Source: an uncultured Sphingomonas sp. (GTDB lineage Bacteria > Pseudomonadota > Alphaproteobacteria > Sphingomonadales > Sphingomonadaceae). Taken from it: DNA of 64,000 bases. The notes beneath the pieces are model-generated. The model saw only the letters and a program-made list of their open reading frames with translations. It was not told the DNA's origin and ran no database searches. How positions within the stretch are numbered: position 1 is the stretch's first letter; every line of letters begins with the position of its first letter. The translations under genes were made by a program, and so were the position numbers. Positions 16,610 through 26,137 of the stretch are shown piece by piece. The stretch is from contig NZ_CALMPA010000023.1 of assembly GCF_937871615.1 (NCBI RefSeq), positions 124,001 through 188,000 of the forward strand, written 5' to 3'.

Positions 16610-18571
16610 ATGACTTCCCCTTCCGACGGGCGACGCGCGGGCGTTGCCGAACTGACCATCCGCGGCATCCTGCTCGGCGGGCTTATCACCCTGCTGTTCA
16701 CCGCGGCCAACGTATATCTCGGGCTGAAGGTGGGGCTTACCTTCGCCACCTCGATCCCGGCGGCGGTGATTTCGATGGCGGTGCTGCGCGCCTTTCCCGA
16801 CAGCTCGATCCTGGAAAACAACATCGTCCAGACGATCGCCAGCGCGGCGGGCACGCTGGCGGCGATCATTTTCGTGTTGCCGGGCCTGGTGATCGTCGGC
16901 TGGTGGCACGGCTTTCCGTTCATCACCACCGCTGCGATCACCGCGACAGGCGGCATTCTCGGCGTGATGTTCTCCGTGCCACTGCGCCGCGCATTGGTGG
17001 TCGATACCGACTTGCCCTATCCCGAGGGCCGCGCCGCCGCCGAGGTGCTGGAAGTGGGCGAAAGCGCGCGTGATGGCGGGGCGGACAGCGCGCAGGGCCT
17101 CAAGGTGCTGATCTGGGGCAGCCTCGCCTCGGCCGGATTCGCGCTGCTCACCCAGATGAAGCTGGCGGCGGCGGAATCCGCGCGCTGGTTCCGCGTCGGC
17201 GCGGGTGCGACCGGGATTTCGGGCGGGCTTTCGTTCGCCCTGCTCGGCGTTGGGCATCTCGTGGGCCTGTCGGTCGGCATGGCGCAGCTTGTCGGCATGG
17301 CGACGGGCTGGTGGGTGCTGCTCCCCTTTCTCACCGCACACAGCAGCATCGGCGGAAGCGCGGAGGAACTGGCCAATGCGGTGTTTCGCGCCGATGTGCG
17401 CTTCTTCGGCGCGGGCGTGATCGGCGTCGCGGCGGTGTGGACCCTGGTGAAGATCGCGCGCCCGGTGGTGGGCGGCGTCACCTCCGCGCTGGCCGCGAGC
17501 CGCGCGCGGCAAAGCGGCGAGGCGCTGCCGCTGACCGAGCGCGATCTGCCGATCGGCATCGTCGGCATCGTTTCGCTGGCAATGCTGGTGCCGATCGCCA
17601 TCCTGTTGTGGAGCGTGATCGCGGGCGGCCCGCTCGCGGCATCGGGCGTGCTGCTGATCGCGGGCGCGCTGCTGTTCGTGGCCGTGATCGGGCTGCTGAT
17701 CGCGGCGGTATGCGGCTATATGGCCGGGCTGATCGGGGCCTCGAACTCGCCGGTTTCGGCGATCGGCATCCTCTCGATCCTCGCCGCATCGCTGTTGCTC
17801 GTCGCGCTGTTCGGGCGCAACGCACCGCCGGACACGGCGCAGGCACTGATCGCTTATGCCCTGATCGTCACCGGCATCGTATTCGGCGTGGCGACGATCT
17901 CGAACGACAATCTGCAGGATCTCAAGACCGGCCAACTCGTCGGCGCGACGCCGTGGAAGCAGCAGGTCGCGCTGATTATCGGCGTGTGCTTCGGCGCGCT
18001 GGTGGTGCCGGTGGTGCTCGATCTGCTCAACACCGCGTTCGGCTTTGCCGGCGCGCCGGGCGCGGGGCCGCAGGCGCTTGCCGCACCGCAGGCCGGGCTA
18101 ATCTCCGCGCTGGCGAAGGGCGTGCTCGGCGGCGATCTCAATTGGCCGATGCTGCGCTGGGGGGCGCTGGCCGGCATCGGCTTCATCGCGCTCGATGAAA
18201 TGCTGGGCCGGCTGAAGCTGCTGCGCCTGCCGCCGCTGGCGATCGGCATCGGCATCTATCTGCCGATGGCGGTGATCCTGCCGGTGACGATCGGATCGGT
18301 GCTTGGCTGGCTCTATGATCGCTGGGCGGATCGGAAGGCGGATGCGGAGGGCACTAAGCGGCTCGGCGTGCTGCTCGCTACCGGCATGATCGTCGGCGAA
18401 AGCCTGTTCGGCGTGATCTTCGCCGGGATCGTCGCGGCGACCAACACGGATTCGCCATTGGCGGTGGTCGGCGCGGGCTTCGCGCCAGCGGCGCTGATCG
18501 GGGGAACCGCGCTGTTCGTCGCGCTTGTCTGGCTACTCTATCGCAGGACGCGGGCATTGGCCGGGCGATAA
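16610..18571 (+). CDS. OPT family oligopeptide/metal-chelate transporter
   Basis: This 653-residue polytopic membrane protein has about 14-16 hydrophobic segments. The bacterial OPT signature is present at the N-terminus (ANVYLGLKVGLTFATSIPAAVI, then SSILENNIVQTIASAAG, about residues 35-80). Further matches are DLPYPEGRAAAEVL near residue 138 and ATISNDNLQDLKTGQLVGATPWKQQ near residue 435. OPT proteins import oligopeptides or metal-siderophore complexes with protons; the cargo here is unknown. It is single-copy, with no accessory gene. Confidence 0.93.
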   Translation: MTSPSDGRRAGVAELTIRGILLGGLITLLFTAANVYLGLKVGLTFATSIPAAVISMAVLRAFPDSSILENNIVQTIASAAGTLAAIIFVLPGLVIVGWWHGFPFITTAAITATGGILGVMFSVPLRRALVVDTDLPYPEGRAAAEVLEVGESARDGGADSAQGLKVLIWGSLASAGFALLTQMKLAAAESARWFRVGAGATGISGGLSFALLGVGHLVGLSVGMAQLVGMATGWWVLLPFLTAHSSIGGSAEELANAVFRADVRFFGAGVIGVAAVWTLVKIARPVVGGVTSALAASRARQSGEALPLTERDLPIGIVGIVSLAMLVPIAILLWSVIAGGPLAASGVLLIAGALLFVAVIGLLIAAVCGYMAGLIGASNSPVSAIGILSILAASLLLVALFGRNAPPDTAQALIAYALIVTGIVFGVATISNDNLQDLKTGQLVGATPWKQQVALIIGVCFGALVVPVVLDLLNTAFGFAGAPGAGPQALAAPQAGLISALAKGVLGGDLNWPMLRWGALAGIGFIALDEMLGRLKLLRLPPLAIGIGIYLPMAVILPVTIGSVLGWLYDRWADRKADAEGTKRLGVLLATGMIVGESLFGVIFAGIVAATNTDSPLAVVGAGFAPAALIGGTALFVALVWLLYRRTRALAGR

Positions 18572-18583
18572 CGCCCGCGCCGT

Positions 18584-19900
18584 TCACATCGCCGCGAGCA
18601 GATCCTTGATATCGACGAACGCGAAGCCGACCGAGCTGTCCGCGATGCCATAAGGCATGAACAGCACGTCCCCGAGCTTCATCGCGCCACAGGTATAGAC
18701 GACGTTCGGCACATAGCCTTCGCGATCCTGATCGGCGGCGGCGAGGAGCGGCTGCTGCATCCGGCCAAGCACCTTCGATGGATCGCGCTTGTCGAGCAGC
18801 ACCGCGCCGATCGAATATTTGCGCATCGCGCCGACGCCGTGCGTGAGCAGCAGCCAGCCCTCATCCAGCTCGATCGGCGCGCCGCAATTGCCGATCTGCA
18901 CCAATTCCCACGGCTGCGCCGGCTTCAGGATCAGTTCGCCATCGTCCCAATGGGTCAGGTCATCGGTCTTGAGGAGATAGAGATTTTCTCCATCCTGCCG
19001 CCCGATCGCCATATAGGCGCCCTCCACCTTGCGGGGAAACAGCGCGATGCCCTTGTTGCGGGCCGCGGTGCCGGTCATCGGCACCAGATCGAACGCGCGG
19101 AAATCCTTCGTTCGCAGCAACTCCGACTGGATGGTCGATCCGTTATAGGCGGTATAGGTGCCCAGCCACTCCACCTCGCCATCGTTATGCGTGAACTTGA
19201 CGAGGCGCAGATCCTCCAGCCCCTTCGATTGCGCCTCGGTAATCGGGAAGATCACCGTGCCCGAAAGCGTCGAATCGCGATCGCGATAGACGGTGACGGG
19301 GCCGGTCGGCGCTTCCTCCTCATCCACCCCGATCGCGTCGGCCACGGTCGCAAAGGGCGGCTCGGGGGCAAGCTTCAACTGCCGGTTGGCGGTGATGATC
19401 CCTTCGCGGAAGGCGACCGAGGAGATATGCCCCTCCCCCACCGCGCGCAGCGACATGACGATGCGCAGCGACCCGCGCGGCATTCCGCTCTGATCGGAAT
19501 GCGGCACCACGCTCGGGTTCATCAGCGCGGCGGCGGCATAGCTGTATTCGAGGCAGAAATAGGCCCCGATCAACTGACGCTTCACATCGCTGATCGCGCT
19601 GCCGTCCAGCCCATGCTGCGCCGCGATCCGATCATAGCGCGTCATGAACACACGCCGCGTCTGCCAGTGGCGCGCCTCGAAATCCTTGAGCACGGTTTCG
19701 AGCTGCCCGCTCGCCTCCGCCTCGGTCATTTCCAGCACTTCGCCGATCAGGCGCTGCGAACGACTGACCCCCGATCCATTCGACTGCCAGCCGAGATGAA
19801 ATGGCCTCACGACGACTCGCGATGGGTCCGCATGGAGCCGCAGCCGGTGGTCGAAAATCTCCAAAACCCGCCTCGCGTGCCGTCTAGCCGATGCGCTCAC
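18584..19900 (-). CDS. Glycoside hydrolase family 130-like protein (mannoside phosphorylase type)
   Basis: This 438-residue cytoplasmic enzyme (no signal peptide) is a GH130 five-bladed beta-propeller. Recognisable parts are RVVVRPFHLGWQ near residue 33, the central FTHNDGEVEWLGTYTAYNG and FRAFDLVPMTG near residues 235-275, and NCGAPIELDEGWLLLTHGVG near residue 335. GH130 members cleave beta-mannosides by phosphorolysis or hydrolysis; activity here is unproven. The GTG at 19900 is 7 bp after the stop of the GT4 fusion gene, so the two are co-transcribed. A TTG at 19864 is an alternative start. Confidence 0.85.
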   Translation of the reverse strand: MSASARRHARRVLEIFDHRLRLHADPSRVVVRPFHLGWQSNGSGVSRSQRLIGEVLEMTEAEASGQLETVLKDFEARHWQTRRVFMTRYDRIAAQHGLDGSAISDVKRQLIGAYFCLEYSYAAAALMNPSVVPHSDQSGMPRGSLRIVMSLRAVGEGHISSVAFREGIITANRQLKLAPEPPFATVADAIGVDEEEAPTGPVTVYRDRDSTLSGTVIFPITEAQSKGLEDLRLVKFTHNDGEVEWLGTYTAYNGSTIQSELLRTKDFRAFDLVPMTGTAARNKGIALFPRKVEGAYMAIGRQDGENLYLLKTDDLTHWDDGELILKPAQPWELVQIGNCGAPIELDEGWLLLTHGVGAMRKYSIGAVLLDKRDPSKVLGRMQQPLLAAADQDREGYVPNVVYTCGAMKLGDVLFMPYGIADSSVGFAFVDIKDLLAAM

Positions 19901-19906
19901 CGCCCG

Positions 19907-22180
19907 TCAGGCGACGGCGCGTCCTTCACCTGCCACGGCAACACCCGATTTTGATAGCCTTGAAATGGTGCAGGACGCGAGTTGCAGCGCAAGAATCGAC
20001 TCCGCACCCTGATTCCGGTTCAATCCGGTGGGCATCAGCCCGTCGAAACAGCCGCCATCCGGCCCGCTGGCGAGCGGCAGATCGAGATCGTTGCCGCCCA
20101 GGAACCAGCGATAGGCGCGCTCGCCCTCCGCGATCCATTTCGTATCCCGAGTCGCATCATAAGCCGCGCAGCAGGCGTCGATCGTCGCCTGCGCTTCCAG
20201 CGGCTGCTGATCGAACGGCAGCGGATCGGCATAGGCGCGCCCGAAGCTCTCGGTGCCGATCGCGCGGAAATGGCCGCCCGGCCCGGTCTGCATCGCGACG
20301 ATCCATTCGAGCGTCTCGATGCCGCAGGCGATCAGATCGTCGCGGCCAAGCGCCAGCCCCGCGCGGATCATCGCCTCCGGCAGCCGCGCGTTATCATAGG
20401 CGAGGACGATCTCGAACCATTGCCAGTCGGGCCGCTTCACCCGATCGAGCAGCGCGAGATGCTCGTCAGGAAACCGCTCAAGGATCGCGCGGGCGAGCTG
20501 GTTGCCGGGTGATGCCTCCAGCATCGCGGCGGCGCCGAGCATCGCGAAAGCTTGCGCGCGCGGACTGCCGAGCGCGAAGGCCAGGCTCGCCGTATCCGCA
20601 AACAGCGCGCTCGCCCAATCGCGATGCTTGCGTTCACGCGCATCGCGCGCGGTGACCCCCAGCGCCCAGAGCGCGCGGCCATTCGAATCCTCGGACCCTT
20701 CTTCCTCGCACCATGTCCGGTCGAAATTCATGAAGTTGCGAAAGCGCCGTCTGTCCGGGTTCCACGCATATTGGACGAACGAGGCATAAATCGTCATCCA
20801 GCGATCGCGCACGGGAGGCGCCAGTTCATCGACCGCGCTCATCAGCATCAGCGCGCGGGCATTATCGTCGATGCAATAGCCGTGGCGGCGATCGGGCACC
20901 GAATAGATCGCGTGCTGGAACATCCCCGTCTGGTCGCTCATCCGCTCGACCGCGCTGATATCCGGCGCGAGCCGCTTGCCGCCCAGCCCGCTTTTTCCCA
21001 GCCGTTCGGGCCGCGAGGAGATGATCGCGGCGATTTCCGCCACCGCGCGCTCCGCCAGCCGCGGCCAGATCATCGTCCGCCCGCGCGCATAGGCACGCTC
21101 GGAAAGGCGCGCCCGGCCCTCGTCATCGCCAAGCAGCCGACTGATCTCGCGACCGAACGCGACCGAATCGCGGAAATCGACCAGCACGCCATGGCCGTCC
21201 GCCAGTATCTCGGTGGCGTGGACATAAGGCGTGGAGATCACCGCCTTGCCCACCCCCACCGCATAGCTGAGCGTCCCGCTCGTGATCTGTGCCGGGTTCA
21301 GATAGGGCGTGACATAAAGGTCCGCCGCCTGAAGATAATCAATCAGTTCGTCATATTCGACGAAGGCGTCGATGAAGCTGACGCTTTCCTCCACAGCCTT
21401 CGCGCGGACGAGCGCCTTCAGCGAATCGCGATATTTCTCGCCTTCATGCGCGACGAGGTTGGGATGCGTCGCGCCGAGCACGACATAGAGCGCGTCGGGA
21501 TGTTGGGCCACAATCTGTGGCATCGCCTCGATCACCGTTTCGATCCCCTTGCCGGGCGCGAGCAGGCCGAAGGTGAGCACCACCTTGCGCCCTTCCCATC
21601 CGAAGCGCGGCTTGAACACCGCCGGATCGGCGAGCGCACGATCGGGAACACCGTGCGGGATCGTCACCACGATGCGCGGATCGGCGCCGTAAACGCGGCG
21701 CAATATCTCCCGCCCGCGATCCACCATCACGATCACGCGGGCGGCGCGGCGCAACAGCCCTTCCATCACCGTGCGCTGATGCTCATCGGGCTTTTCGAGC
21801 ACGGTGTGGAGCGTCACGATCAGCGGCAGCGTGGTGCGATCGAGCAGTGCCAGGATATGCTCGCCCGCCACGCCGCCGAAAATGCCATATTCGTGCTGAA
21901 GCCAGATCGCCTGCACGCCCGATTGCTCGATCCGGCGCGCCGTTTCGATATAGGCCGCGCGATCCTGCTCGGGGATCGTGCCGGTTACCGCGGGCGGATA
22001 ATCATATTGTCCGGGATGATCGTCCATCGCGTAAACATCCACCCGAAGATCGGGGAAACGATCGCGCAGCGCCGCATAAGTATCGGTGGTGTACGTCGCC
22101 AGACCGCACTTTCTCGGCAGGAAATTGCCGATCAGCGCAATGTGATTGACCAAGCTTTGAACGCGCCTTTCCACCGCCAC
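19907..22180 (-). CDS. Family 4 glycosyltransferase fused to a helical (alpha/alpha-barrel-like) C-terminal domain
   Basis: This 757-residue protein has two parts. Residues 10-400 form a GT-B glycosyltransferase with GNFLPRKCGLATYTTDTY at the N-terminus, a LTFGLLAPGKGIETVIEA donor-side motif near residue 215, and TSGTLSYAVGVGKAVISTPY near residue 300. Residues 400-750 look like an (alpha/alpha)6-type domain (GYCIDDNARALML, NGRALWALGV, GPDGGCFDGL). With the adjoining GH130 gene it suggests synthesis and turnover of one mannose-containing glycan, an inference from context. The GTG at 22180 is the longest plausible start; a TTG a few codons inside is also possible. Confidence 0.85.
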   Translation of the reverse strand: MAVERRVQSLVNHIALIGNFLPRKCGLATYTTDTYAALRDRFPDLRVDVYAMDDHPGQYDYPPAVTGTIPEQDRAAYIETARRIEQSGVQAIWLQHEYGIFGGVAGEHILALLDRTTLPLIVTLHTVLEKPDEHQRTVMEGLLRRAARVIVMVDRGREILRRVYGADPRIVVTIPHGVPDRALADPAVFKPRFGWEGRKVVLTFGLLAPGKGIETVIEAMPQIVAQHPDALYVVLGATHPNLVAHEGEKYRDSLKALVRAKAVEESVSFIDAFVEYDELIDYLQAADLYVTPYLNPAQITSGTLSYAVGVGKAVISTPYVHATEILADGHGVLVDFRDSVAFGREISRLLGDDEGRARLSERAYARGRTMIWPRLAERAVAEIAAIISSRPERLGKSGLGGKRLAPDISAVERMSDQTGMFQHAIYSVPDRRHGYCIDDNARALMLMSAVDELAPPVRDRWMTIYASFVQYAWNPDRRRFRNFMNFDRTWCEEEGSEDSNGRALWALGVTARDARERKHRDWASALFADTASLAFALGSPRAQAFAMLGAAAMLEASPGNQLARAILERFPDEHLALLDRVKRPDWQWFEIVLAYDNARLPEAMIRAGLALGRDDLIACGIETLEWIVAMQTGPGGHFRAIGTESFGRAYADPLPFDQQPLEAQATIDACCAAYDATRDTKWIAEGERAYRWFLGGNDLDLPLASGPDGGCFDGLMPTGLNRNQGAESILALQLASCTISRLSKSGVAVAGEGRAVA

Positions 22181-22300
22181 CTCACTCGCGATTAGTGCTG
22201 GATGGCGGCGTTGTTCCGCCGCCTCTTATCCTAACCGGCAAGATGGAAGATGGTTGCAGAGGTTGTGCGATGCGGCGCCGACGAACCGCGCCGATCGGGA

Positions 22301-22744
22301 TCAGCCGCGCCCGCGATACGGTGGAACGCCCTGATCGGGCAGCCACAGCGCCGCCGGCGGCGCGCCGGTCTGCCAGAACACGTCGATCGGAATGCCGCCG
22401 CGCGGATACCAATAGCCGCCGATGCGCAGCCACACCGGCTTCATCTCGGTCGCCAGCCGCTCCCCGATACCAACGGTGCAATCCTCGTGAAAGGCCGCAT
22501 GGTTGCGGAACGAGGCGAGGAACAGCTTCAGCGACTTCGATTCCACGATCGTTTCGCCGGGAAGATAGTCGATCACCAGATGCGCGAAATCGGGCTGCCC
22601 CGTCACCGGGCAGAGCGAAGTGAACTCCGGCGCGACGAAGCGCACCGCATAGACGCGCCCCGGGCGCGGATTGGGAACATAATCCAGCACCGCTTCTTCC
22701 GGAGAGACGGGAAGCGTGCTGGCCTTGCCGAGATGAAGTGTCAT
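22301..22744 (-). CDS. queF: NADPH-dependent 7-cyano-7-deazaguanine reductase QueF
   Basis: This 147-residue enzyme reduces preQ0 to preQ1 in queuosine biosynthesis. It is the short, unimodular (YkvM-type) form. The nucleophile Cys lies in [11 protein letters not shown] (about residue 45), followed by [20 protein letters not shown] around residues 68-87 and the C-terminal [14 protein letters not shown] and [13 protein letters not shown]. The ATG at 22744 gives the usual N-terminus. No other queuosine gene is adjacent. Confidence 0.97.
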   Translation of the reverse strand: MTLHLGKASTLPVSPEEAVLDYVPNPRPGRVYAVRFVAPEFTSLCPVTGQPDFAHLVIDYLPGETIVESKSLKLFLASFRNHAAFHEDCTVGIGERLATEMKPVWLRIGGYWYPRGGIPIDVFWQTGAPPAALWLPDQGVPPYRGRG

Positions 22745-22844
22745 GCGGCAAGAGATAGGCGCGGATCGCCCGGCGCGCCACTCCTCGCCTGCGGCTACGC
22801 GCGGATTAGCGGCTTTACGCCGCCGTGCTGATTGAGTTTGGACC

Positions 22845-23537
22845 CTAACGAACGTTGATACCCAGTTCGCTCAGCAACTGCCCAGCCTGCTCCCTAGAGA
22901 TGGTCGCCCCGCGAAAAAGCGCCGCGTCGATCAGCCGCACACCTCCGAGATCGGCGCCGCGCAGGTCCGCCCCTTCGAAGCGCGCGCCCTCCAGGCTCGC
23001 CTCGCGCAAGCTGCATTCCTCAAACCGCACCCGGCGAAAATCGGCCTTCCGCAGATCCGCTTGCGCGAAATCAATCCGCTTCAACGTCGCGTCCCGGAAC
23101 GAATGTTCCAGCAGCTTCGCGTTAATCAGCAGGGTTTCATCGAAATGGATTTCAACCGCCTTCACCCTGGTAAGATCAGCGCCGGTGAGCTTGCATCGGA
23201 CGAATTTCGCTGATTCGAGCGTCGCCCGCTTGAACGAGGAATTATTGAAATCGCTGGCGATGAAGGTCGCGTCGCTCAGGTCGCCGCCGGTGAAACTGGC
23301 GAACGCGCCGCGACAGGATTGCCAGTTCGTCCCTTCCAGAATCGTTTCCGCGCAATCGGCGCGCCGCAGGTTGCACCGCTCGAACGTCCATCGCGACAGA
23401 TCGAGCCGCGAGAGATCGGCCTCCTCCAGATCGCAATCTATCAGATGTCGGGCGCCGCCGAGCAGGGACTCTACTCCTCCCCGCGTAAGCCGCTGGCCGC
23501 GAATTGCCTGATCGGAAAACAGATCTTCCATCGCCAT
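22845..23537 (-). CDS. Pentapeptide repeat protein
   Basis: This 230-residue protein is built almost wholly from pentapeptide units of the A(D/N)LXX type (for example [19 protein letters not shown], and [14 protein letters not shown]), running from about residue 25 to 215 and predicted to fold as a right-handed quadrilateral beta-helix. Such proteins resemble QnrB/MfpA DNA mimics, but quinolone protection is not implied by sequence alone. The start at 23537 ([10 protein letters not shown]) is chosen because upstream in-frame sequence overlaps the divergent sulfurtransferase region and has no repeats. Confidence 0.85.
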   Translation of the reverse strand: MAMEDLFSDQAIRGQRLTRGGVESLLGGARHLIDCDLEEADLSRLDLSRWTFERCNLRRADCAETILEGTNWQSCRGAFASFTGGDLSDATFIASDFNNSSFKRATLESAKFVRCKLTGADLTRVKAVEIHFDETLLINAKLLEHSFRDATLKRIDFAQADLRKADFRRVRFEECSLREASLEGARFEGADLRGADLGGVRLIDAALFRGATISREQAGQLLSELGINVR

Positions 23538-23634
23538 CGGATAGCCGTCGCGAGCGCCGCGATCCACAACGTGCTTACGGTGATCGAGGTCAGCGGGGTT
23601 TCGACAAACCCGCCCACGGCGGTAAGAGGCGGCC

Positions 23635-24471
23635 ATGGACTCGCTCATTTCCACCCAATGGCTCGCCGACGCGCTTGGCGTTTCCGATCTTCGCATTGCT
23701 GACTGCTCGTGGTTCCTGCCCGGCGACGGGCGGGACGCGGCGGCGGAATATCGCGGGGGGCATATTCCCGGCGCGGTGTTCCTCGATCTCGCCGAGATTG
23801 CGGATACCGATCATCCCGCGCCGATGATGCTGCCACCGCCCGAGAAATTCGCCAGCCGGATGGCGGCACTGGGCCTGGGCGACGGCGTGCGGATCGTGCT
23901 CTACGACGATTCGCCGCACCACACCGCCGCGCGCGCTTGGATGATGCTACGCAGCTTCGGCGTGCCGGATGTGGCGATCCTCGATGGCGGTCTGGCGAAA
24001 TGGCGCGCGGAGGGTCGCGCGCTCAGCGATGACGAGACACAACCGCGCACCCGGCATATGACGCCACGCGCGCGCGGCATGGGCGTGCGCGATATCGCGG
24101 AAATGCGCGCCAACCTCTCCAGCCGAACCGAGCAAGTGGTGGACGCGCGTTCGCCCGCGCGCTTCGCCGGCGAGGAACCGGAACCGCGCCCCGGCGTCGT
24201 GCCCGGCCACATTCCTGGCGCGATCAACATCCCATATGGCCGGTTCTTCAACGCGGACGGCACCTGGCTGCCGCGCGAGCGCCTCGCCGCCGTGTTCGCC
24301 GACAATGGCATCGACCTCGATCGCCCGGTGGTCGCGACTTGCGGCTCGGGCGTCACCGCCTCGATCATCGCCTTCGCCGCGCATCTGCTGGGGCATGACG
24401 CGGCGGTCTATGACGGAAGCTGGGCCGAATGGGGCGGCACGCCCGATGCGCCAAAGGAAACCGGGCGGTGA
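23635..24471 (+). CDS. sseA: 3-mercaptopyruvate sulfurtransferase
   Basis: This 278-residue protein has two rhodanese domains. The first (about residues 1-135) is inactive and contains YRGGHIPGAVFLDL. The second carries the active loop CGSGVTAS near residue 243; the loop motif CG(S/T)GVT is that of mercaptopyruvate rather than thiosulfate sulfurtransferase. It transfers sulfane sulfur from 3-mercaptopyruvate to thiols or cyanide. The stop overlaps the start of metC (GTGA), so the two genes form a translationally coupled sulfur amino-acid operon. Confidence 0.95.
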   Translation: MDSLISTQWLADALGVSDLRIADCSWFLPGDGRDAAAEYRGGHIPGAVFLDLAEIADTDHPAPMMLPPPEKFASRMAALGLGDGVRIVLYDDSPHHTAARAWMMLRSFGVPDVAILDGGLAKWRAEGRALSDDETQPRTRHMTPRARGMGVRDIAEMRANLSSRTEQVVDARSPARFAGEEPEPRPGVVPGHIPGAINIPYGRFFNADGTWLPRERLAAVFADNGIDLDRPVVATCGSGVTASIIAFAAHLLGHDAAVYDGSWAEWGGTPDAPKETGR

Positions 24472-25664
24472 GCGGCGATCACGACGATATCGCCGATGCC
24501 ACCCGTGTCGTCTCCGCCGGGCGGCGCAAGGAATGGACCGGGGGCGTGGTCAATGCGCCGGTGTGGCGCGCCTCGACCATCCTTTATGACGATGTGGCGC
24601 ACCTGCGCGCGACCGCGCATGGCGACACCCATCACCGGCTGTTCTATGGCCGGCGCGGCACGCCGACGCAGTGGAGCCTCGCCGATGCGCTGACCTCGCT
24701 GGAGCCGGGGGCCGAGGCGACCTTTCTCTACCCCTCGGGCGTCGCCGCGATCGCCGCTGCCCTGCTCAGCGTGCTCGCACCCGGCGACGAATTGCTGGTG
24801 CCGGATTCGGCTTATGACCCGACGCGCTCGATGGCGACGGGGCTGCTCGCGCGGATGGGGATCGCGACGCGCTTCTATGATCCGCTGATCGGCGGCGATA
24901 TCGCCGCGCTGATCGGCCCCACCACGCGCGCGATCTTCATGGAAAGCCCCGGCAGCCTGACGTTCGAGGTGCAGGACGTGCCCGCGATCGTCGCGGCGGC
25001 GAAGGCGCGCGGCGTGGTGACCCTGCTCGACAATACCTGGGCGACGCCGCTGCACTTTCGCGCGATCGAGCGCGGGGTGGATTATACGATCCTCGCCTGC
25101 ACCAAATATGTCGTCGGCCATTCGGATGTGATGCTGGGATCGGTGACGGCGGCGCAGGGACGATTCGCCAGATTGCGCGATACCAGTTTCCAGCTCGGGC
25201 AGATCGCCAGCCCGGATGATTCGTGGCTGGGCAGCCGCGGCCTCAGGACGATGAAGCTCCGGCTGGAGCGGCATCAGGAAAGCGCGCTCGCCATCGCGCG
25301 CTGGCTGGAAACCCGACCGGAGGTGGCGCAAGTGCTCCACCCCGCGCTCTCCTCCTGCTCCGGCCATGAGATATTCGCGCGCGATTTCACTGGCGCCAGC
25401 GGGCTTTTCTCGTTCGTCCTCAACGGCGGCGGAGAGAAGGAGCGCGCCGCGCTGATCGACGGCCTCGATCATTTCGGGATCGGTTATTCCTGGGGCGGCT
25501 ACGAAAGCCTCGCCTTGCCCGTCGATCCCGCGAAATATCGCACCGCGACCGTGCCCGATTTCGCCGGCCCGCTCGTGCGGCTACAGATCGGGCTGGAGGA
25601 TGTGGGCGATCTGATCGCCGATCTGGAGCGCGGGCTGGCACGGTTCCGCGCCGCGTTGGCCTGA
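24468..25664 (+). CDS. metC: Cystathionine beta-lyase (PLP-dependent)
   Basis: This 398-residue fold-type I PLP enzyme cleaves cystathionine to homocysteine, pyruvate and ammonia. The family start (VNAPVWRASTILYDDVAHL, about residues 25-43) is followed by FYGRRGTPTQWSLADAL, a glycine-rich YPSGVAAIAAAL loop, the cofactor Asp in TLLDNTWATP, and the Schiff-base Lys in ACTKYVVGHSDVMLG near residue 208. The SWGGYESL motif near residue 345 is typical of MetC. The GTG at 24468 overlaps the sseA stop; a more upstream in-frame ATG lies inside sseA and is rejected. Confidence 0.94.
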   Translation: MSGDHDDIADATRVVSAGRRKEWTGGVVNAPVWRASTILYDDVAHLRATAHGDTHHRLFYGRRGTPTQWSLADALTSLEPGAEATFLYPSGVAAIAAALLSVLAPGDELLVPDSAYDPTRSMATGLLARMGIATRFYDPLIGGDIAALIGPTTRAIFMESPGSLTFEVQDVPAIVAAAKARGVVTLLDNTWATPLHFRAIERGVDYTILACTKYVVGHSDVMLGSVTAAQGRFARLRDTSFQLGQIASPDDSWLGSRGLRTMKLRLERHQESALAIARWLETRPEVAQVLHPALSSCSGHEIFARDFTGASGLFSFVLNGGGEKERAALIDGLDHFGIGYSWGGYESLALPVDPAKYRTATVPDFAGPLVRLQIGLEDVGDLIADLERGLARFRAALA

Positions 25665-25717
25665 ACGCCCATTCACCCCGCGATACGGGCGGGGCGAACG
25701 GAGGAACGATCCCGCGT

Positions 25718-26137
25718 TTACTTCGGCGTCCCCGGCGTCGCGGCGCGGGCATCCTGTCCATCGCCCTGCGGCGCGGCGATGATATCGCGCGTGGTCTGCC
25801 CCTTGTCGACGACATTGGTTTTGGGATCGCCGACCGATGAACGGATGCCCGCATCGGCGGTGCCGCCGGCCTGGCTGATCGTCGCGGCTTCCGCGGGATC
25901 GCGCGGCGCGGTGCCGAACAGCGCCTCCAACGTCTGCGTCTGCGAGGCGCTGTTCGCCTGAACCCGCGCCGCGCCCGGCGTGGGGGGCACCAGCGCGAAA
26001 TCGGGCGGGATCACCAGCGCCGGCTGGCGCGCGACGGCGAATTCGTCGGGCCGCGCCCGATCGTAGCCACGCTTGCCGCATCCTGCGAGCAGGGCGAGCG
26101 CGGCGATGCCGGCTCCGGCGACAACGATCTTACGCAT
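25718..26137 (-). CDS. DUF3035 lipoprotein
   Basis: This 139-residue predicted outer-membrane lipoprotein has a lipobox LLAGC with Cys20 as the acylated residue. The mature part contains the DUF3035 pattern PDEFAVARQPALVIPPDFALVPPTPGA, then a segment with TQTLEALFG. DUF3035 includes alphaproteobacterial BamF-like candidates in the outer-membrane assembly complex, but that role is not shown for this protein. The start overlaps the lspA stop by one base (TAATG). The gene is thus translationally coupled to lspA, which makes the enzyme that matures lipoproteins. Confidence 0.85.
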   Translation of the reverse strand: MRKIVVAGAGIAALALLAGCGKRGYDRARPDEFAVARQPALVIPPDFALVPPTPGAARVQANSASQTQTLEALFGTAPRDPAEAATISQAGGTADAGIRSSVGDPKTNVVDKGQTTRDIIAAPQGDGQDARAATPGTPK

